Source: Mycobacterium sp. (GTDB taxonomy: Bacteria > Actinomycetota > Actinomycetes > Mycobacteriales > Mycobacteriaceae). From it: 43,043 nucleotides of DNA. Positions 43,004 through 43,043 of the stretch are shown here, piece by piece. The stretch covers positions 1-43,043 of the forward strand of contig WOYS01000041.1 in assembly GCA_011620645.1 (NCBI GenBank). Direction: 5' to 3'. The position numbers and the translations under genes are program-made. Numbering within the stretch: position 1 is the stretch's first letter; the number at the start of each line of letters is the position of its first letter. The notes beneath the pieces were generated by a model that was not told the DNA's origin, did not search any database, and worked only from the letters and a program-made list of their open reading frames with translations.

Positions 43004-43029
43004 TGTGCCCATTGATCACATGGGTCACA
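43004..43029. promoter_or_regulatory. Imperfect inverted repeat upstream of SCO6745-like gene
   Basis: TGTG-CCCAT-TGATCAC-ATGGG-T-CACA forms two nested arm pairs with a one-base asymmetry. TGTG...CACA spacing recalls Crp-type sites but is off by one. It lies about 100 bp upstream of the gene at 42903 and near the window edge, so the target may be a gene beyond the window. Confidence 0.35.
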
Positions 43030-43043
43030 TGTTGGGGAGTTGT

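Overview
The window reads as chromosomal DNA of a high-GC actinobacterium, almost certainly a mycobacterium (Mycobacterium/Mycolicibacterium). The protein content supports this: a DosS/DosT-type heme GAF kinase, two Acg-family nitroreductase-like proteins, DUF3349 and DUF5994 proteins, the oxygen-tolerant group 2a hydrogenase Huc, a glutamate synthase large subunit very like the M. tuberculosis one, and a GH65 / beta-phosphoglucomutase pair arranged as in Rv3400-Rv3401. No tRNA, rRNA, CRISPR array or intact insertion sequence was seen. All identifications are by reading and from memory of the families; no database search was run.

Layout. (1) 0.2-5.5 kb: divergent 6-phosphofructokinase and an atypical pyruvate kinase, then a decayed ORF fragment and a DosT-like gas-sensing histidine kinase with no response regulator beside it. 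(2) 5.7-9.3 kb: DUF3349 protein, diiron ferritin-like protein, a DUF5994/three-helix fusion with the best DosR-type box in the window, and a first Acg paralogue. (3) 9.9-15.9 kb: a complete hydrogenase maturation set, hypF-C-D-E on the minus strand and hypA-B divergent on the plus strand. (4) 15.9-23.8 kb: the huc operon on the minus strand (hucM, hucS, hucL, a maturation protease with a long C-terminal extension, a TPR-NifU fusion, a six-bladed NHL propeller and an unknown 277-residue protein). A divergent AraC-type regulator faces it across an 18-bp palindrome. (5) 25.2-29.7 kb: a large glutamate synthase subunit gene without a neighbouring gltD, preceded by a structured leader. (6) 30.2-32.0 kb: HicB-like small protein, second Acg paralogue, small Cys-containing protein. 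(7) 32.3-37.4 kb: a group 3d bidirectional NAD-linked hydrogenase operon hoxF-U-Y-H-W. (8) 37.6-42.9 kb: GH65 glycoside phosphorylase with beta-phosphoglucomutase, a broken CPA2 antiporter gene and an SCO6745-like protein.

Together the genes look like an energy-limitation / hypoxia island. Huc can feed electrons from trace H2 to menaquinone, Hox can exchange electrons between NAD(H) and H2, and one shared hyp set (plus a dedicated protease for each enzyme) could mature both. Glycolytic, alpha-glucoside and nitroreductase-like functions and a heme sensor surround them.

Two patterns cut across the genes. First, there are at least a dozen short tandem duplications (unit 9-25 bp, mostly 13-19) concentrated at gene edges and in spacers; one of them, present in three copies, shifts the reading frame of the antiporter gene. 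Second, several huc accessory genes (TPR-NifU fusion, NHL propeller, 277-residue protein) are chained by 4-bp stop/start overlaps and look like a dedicated but poorly described maturation module.
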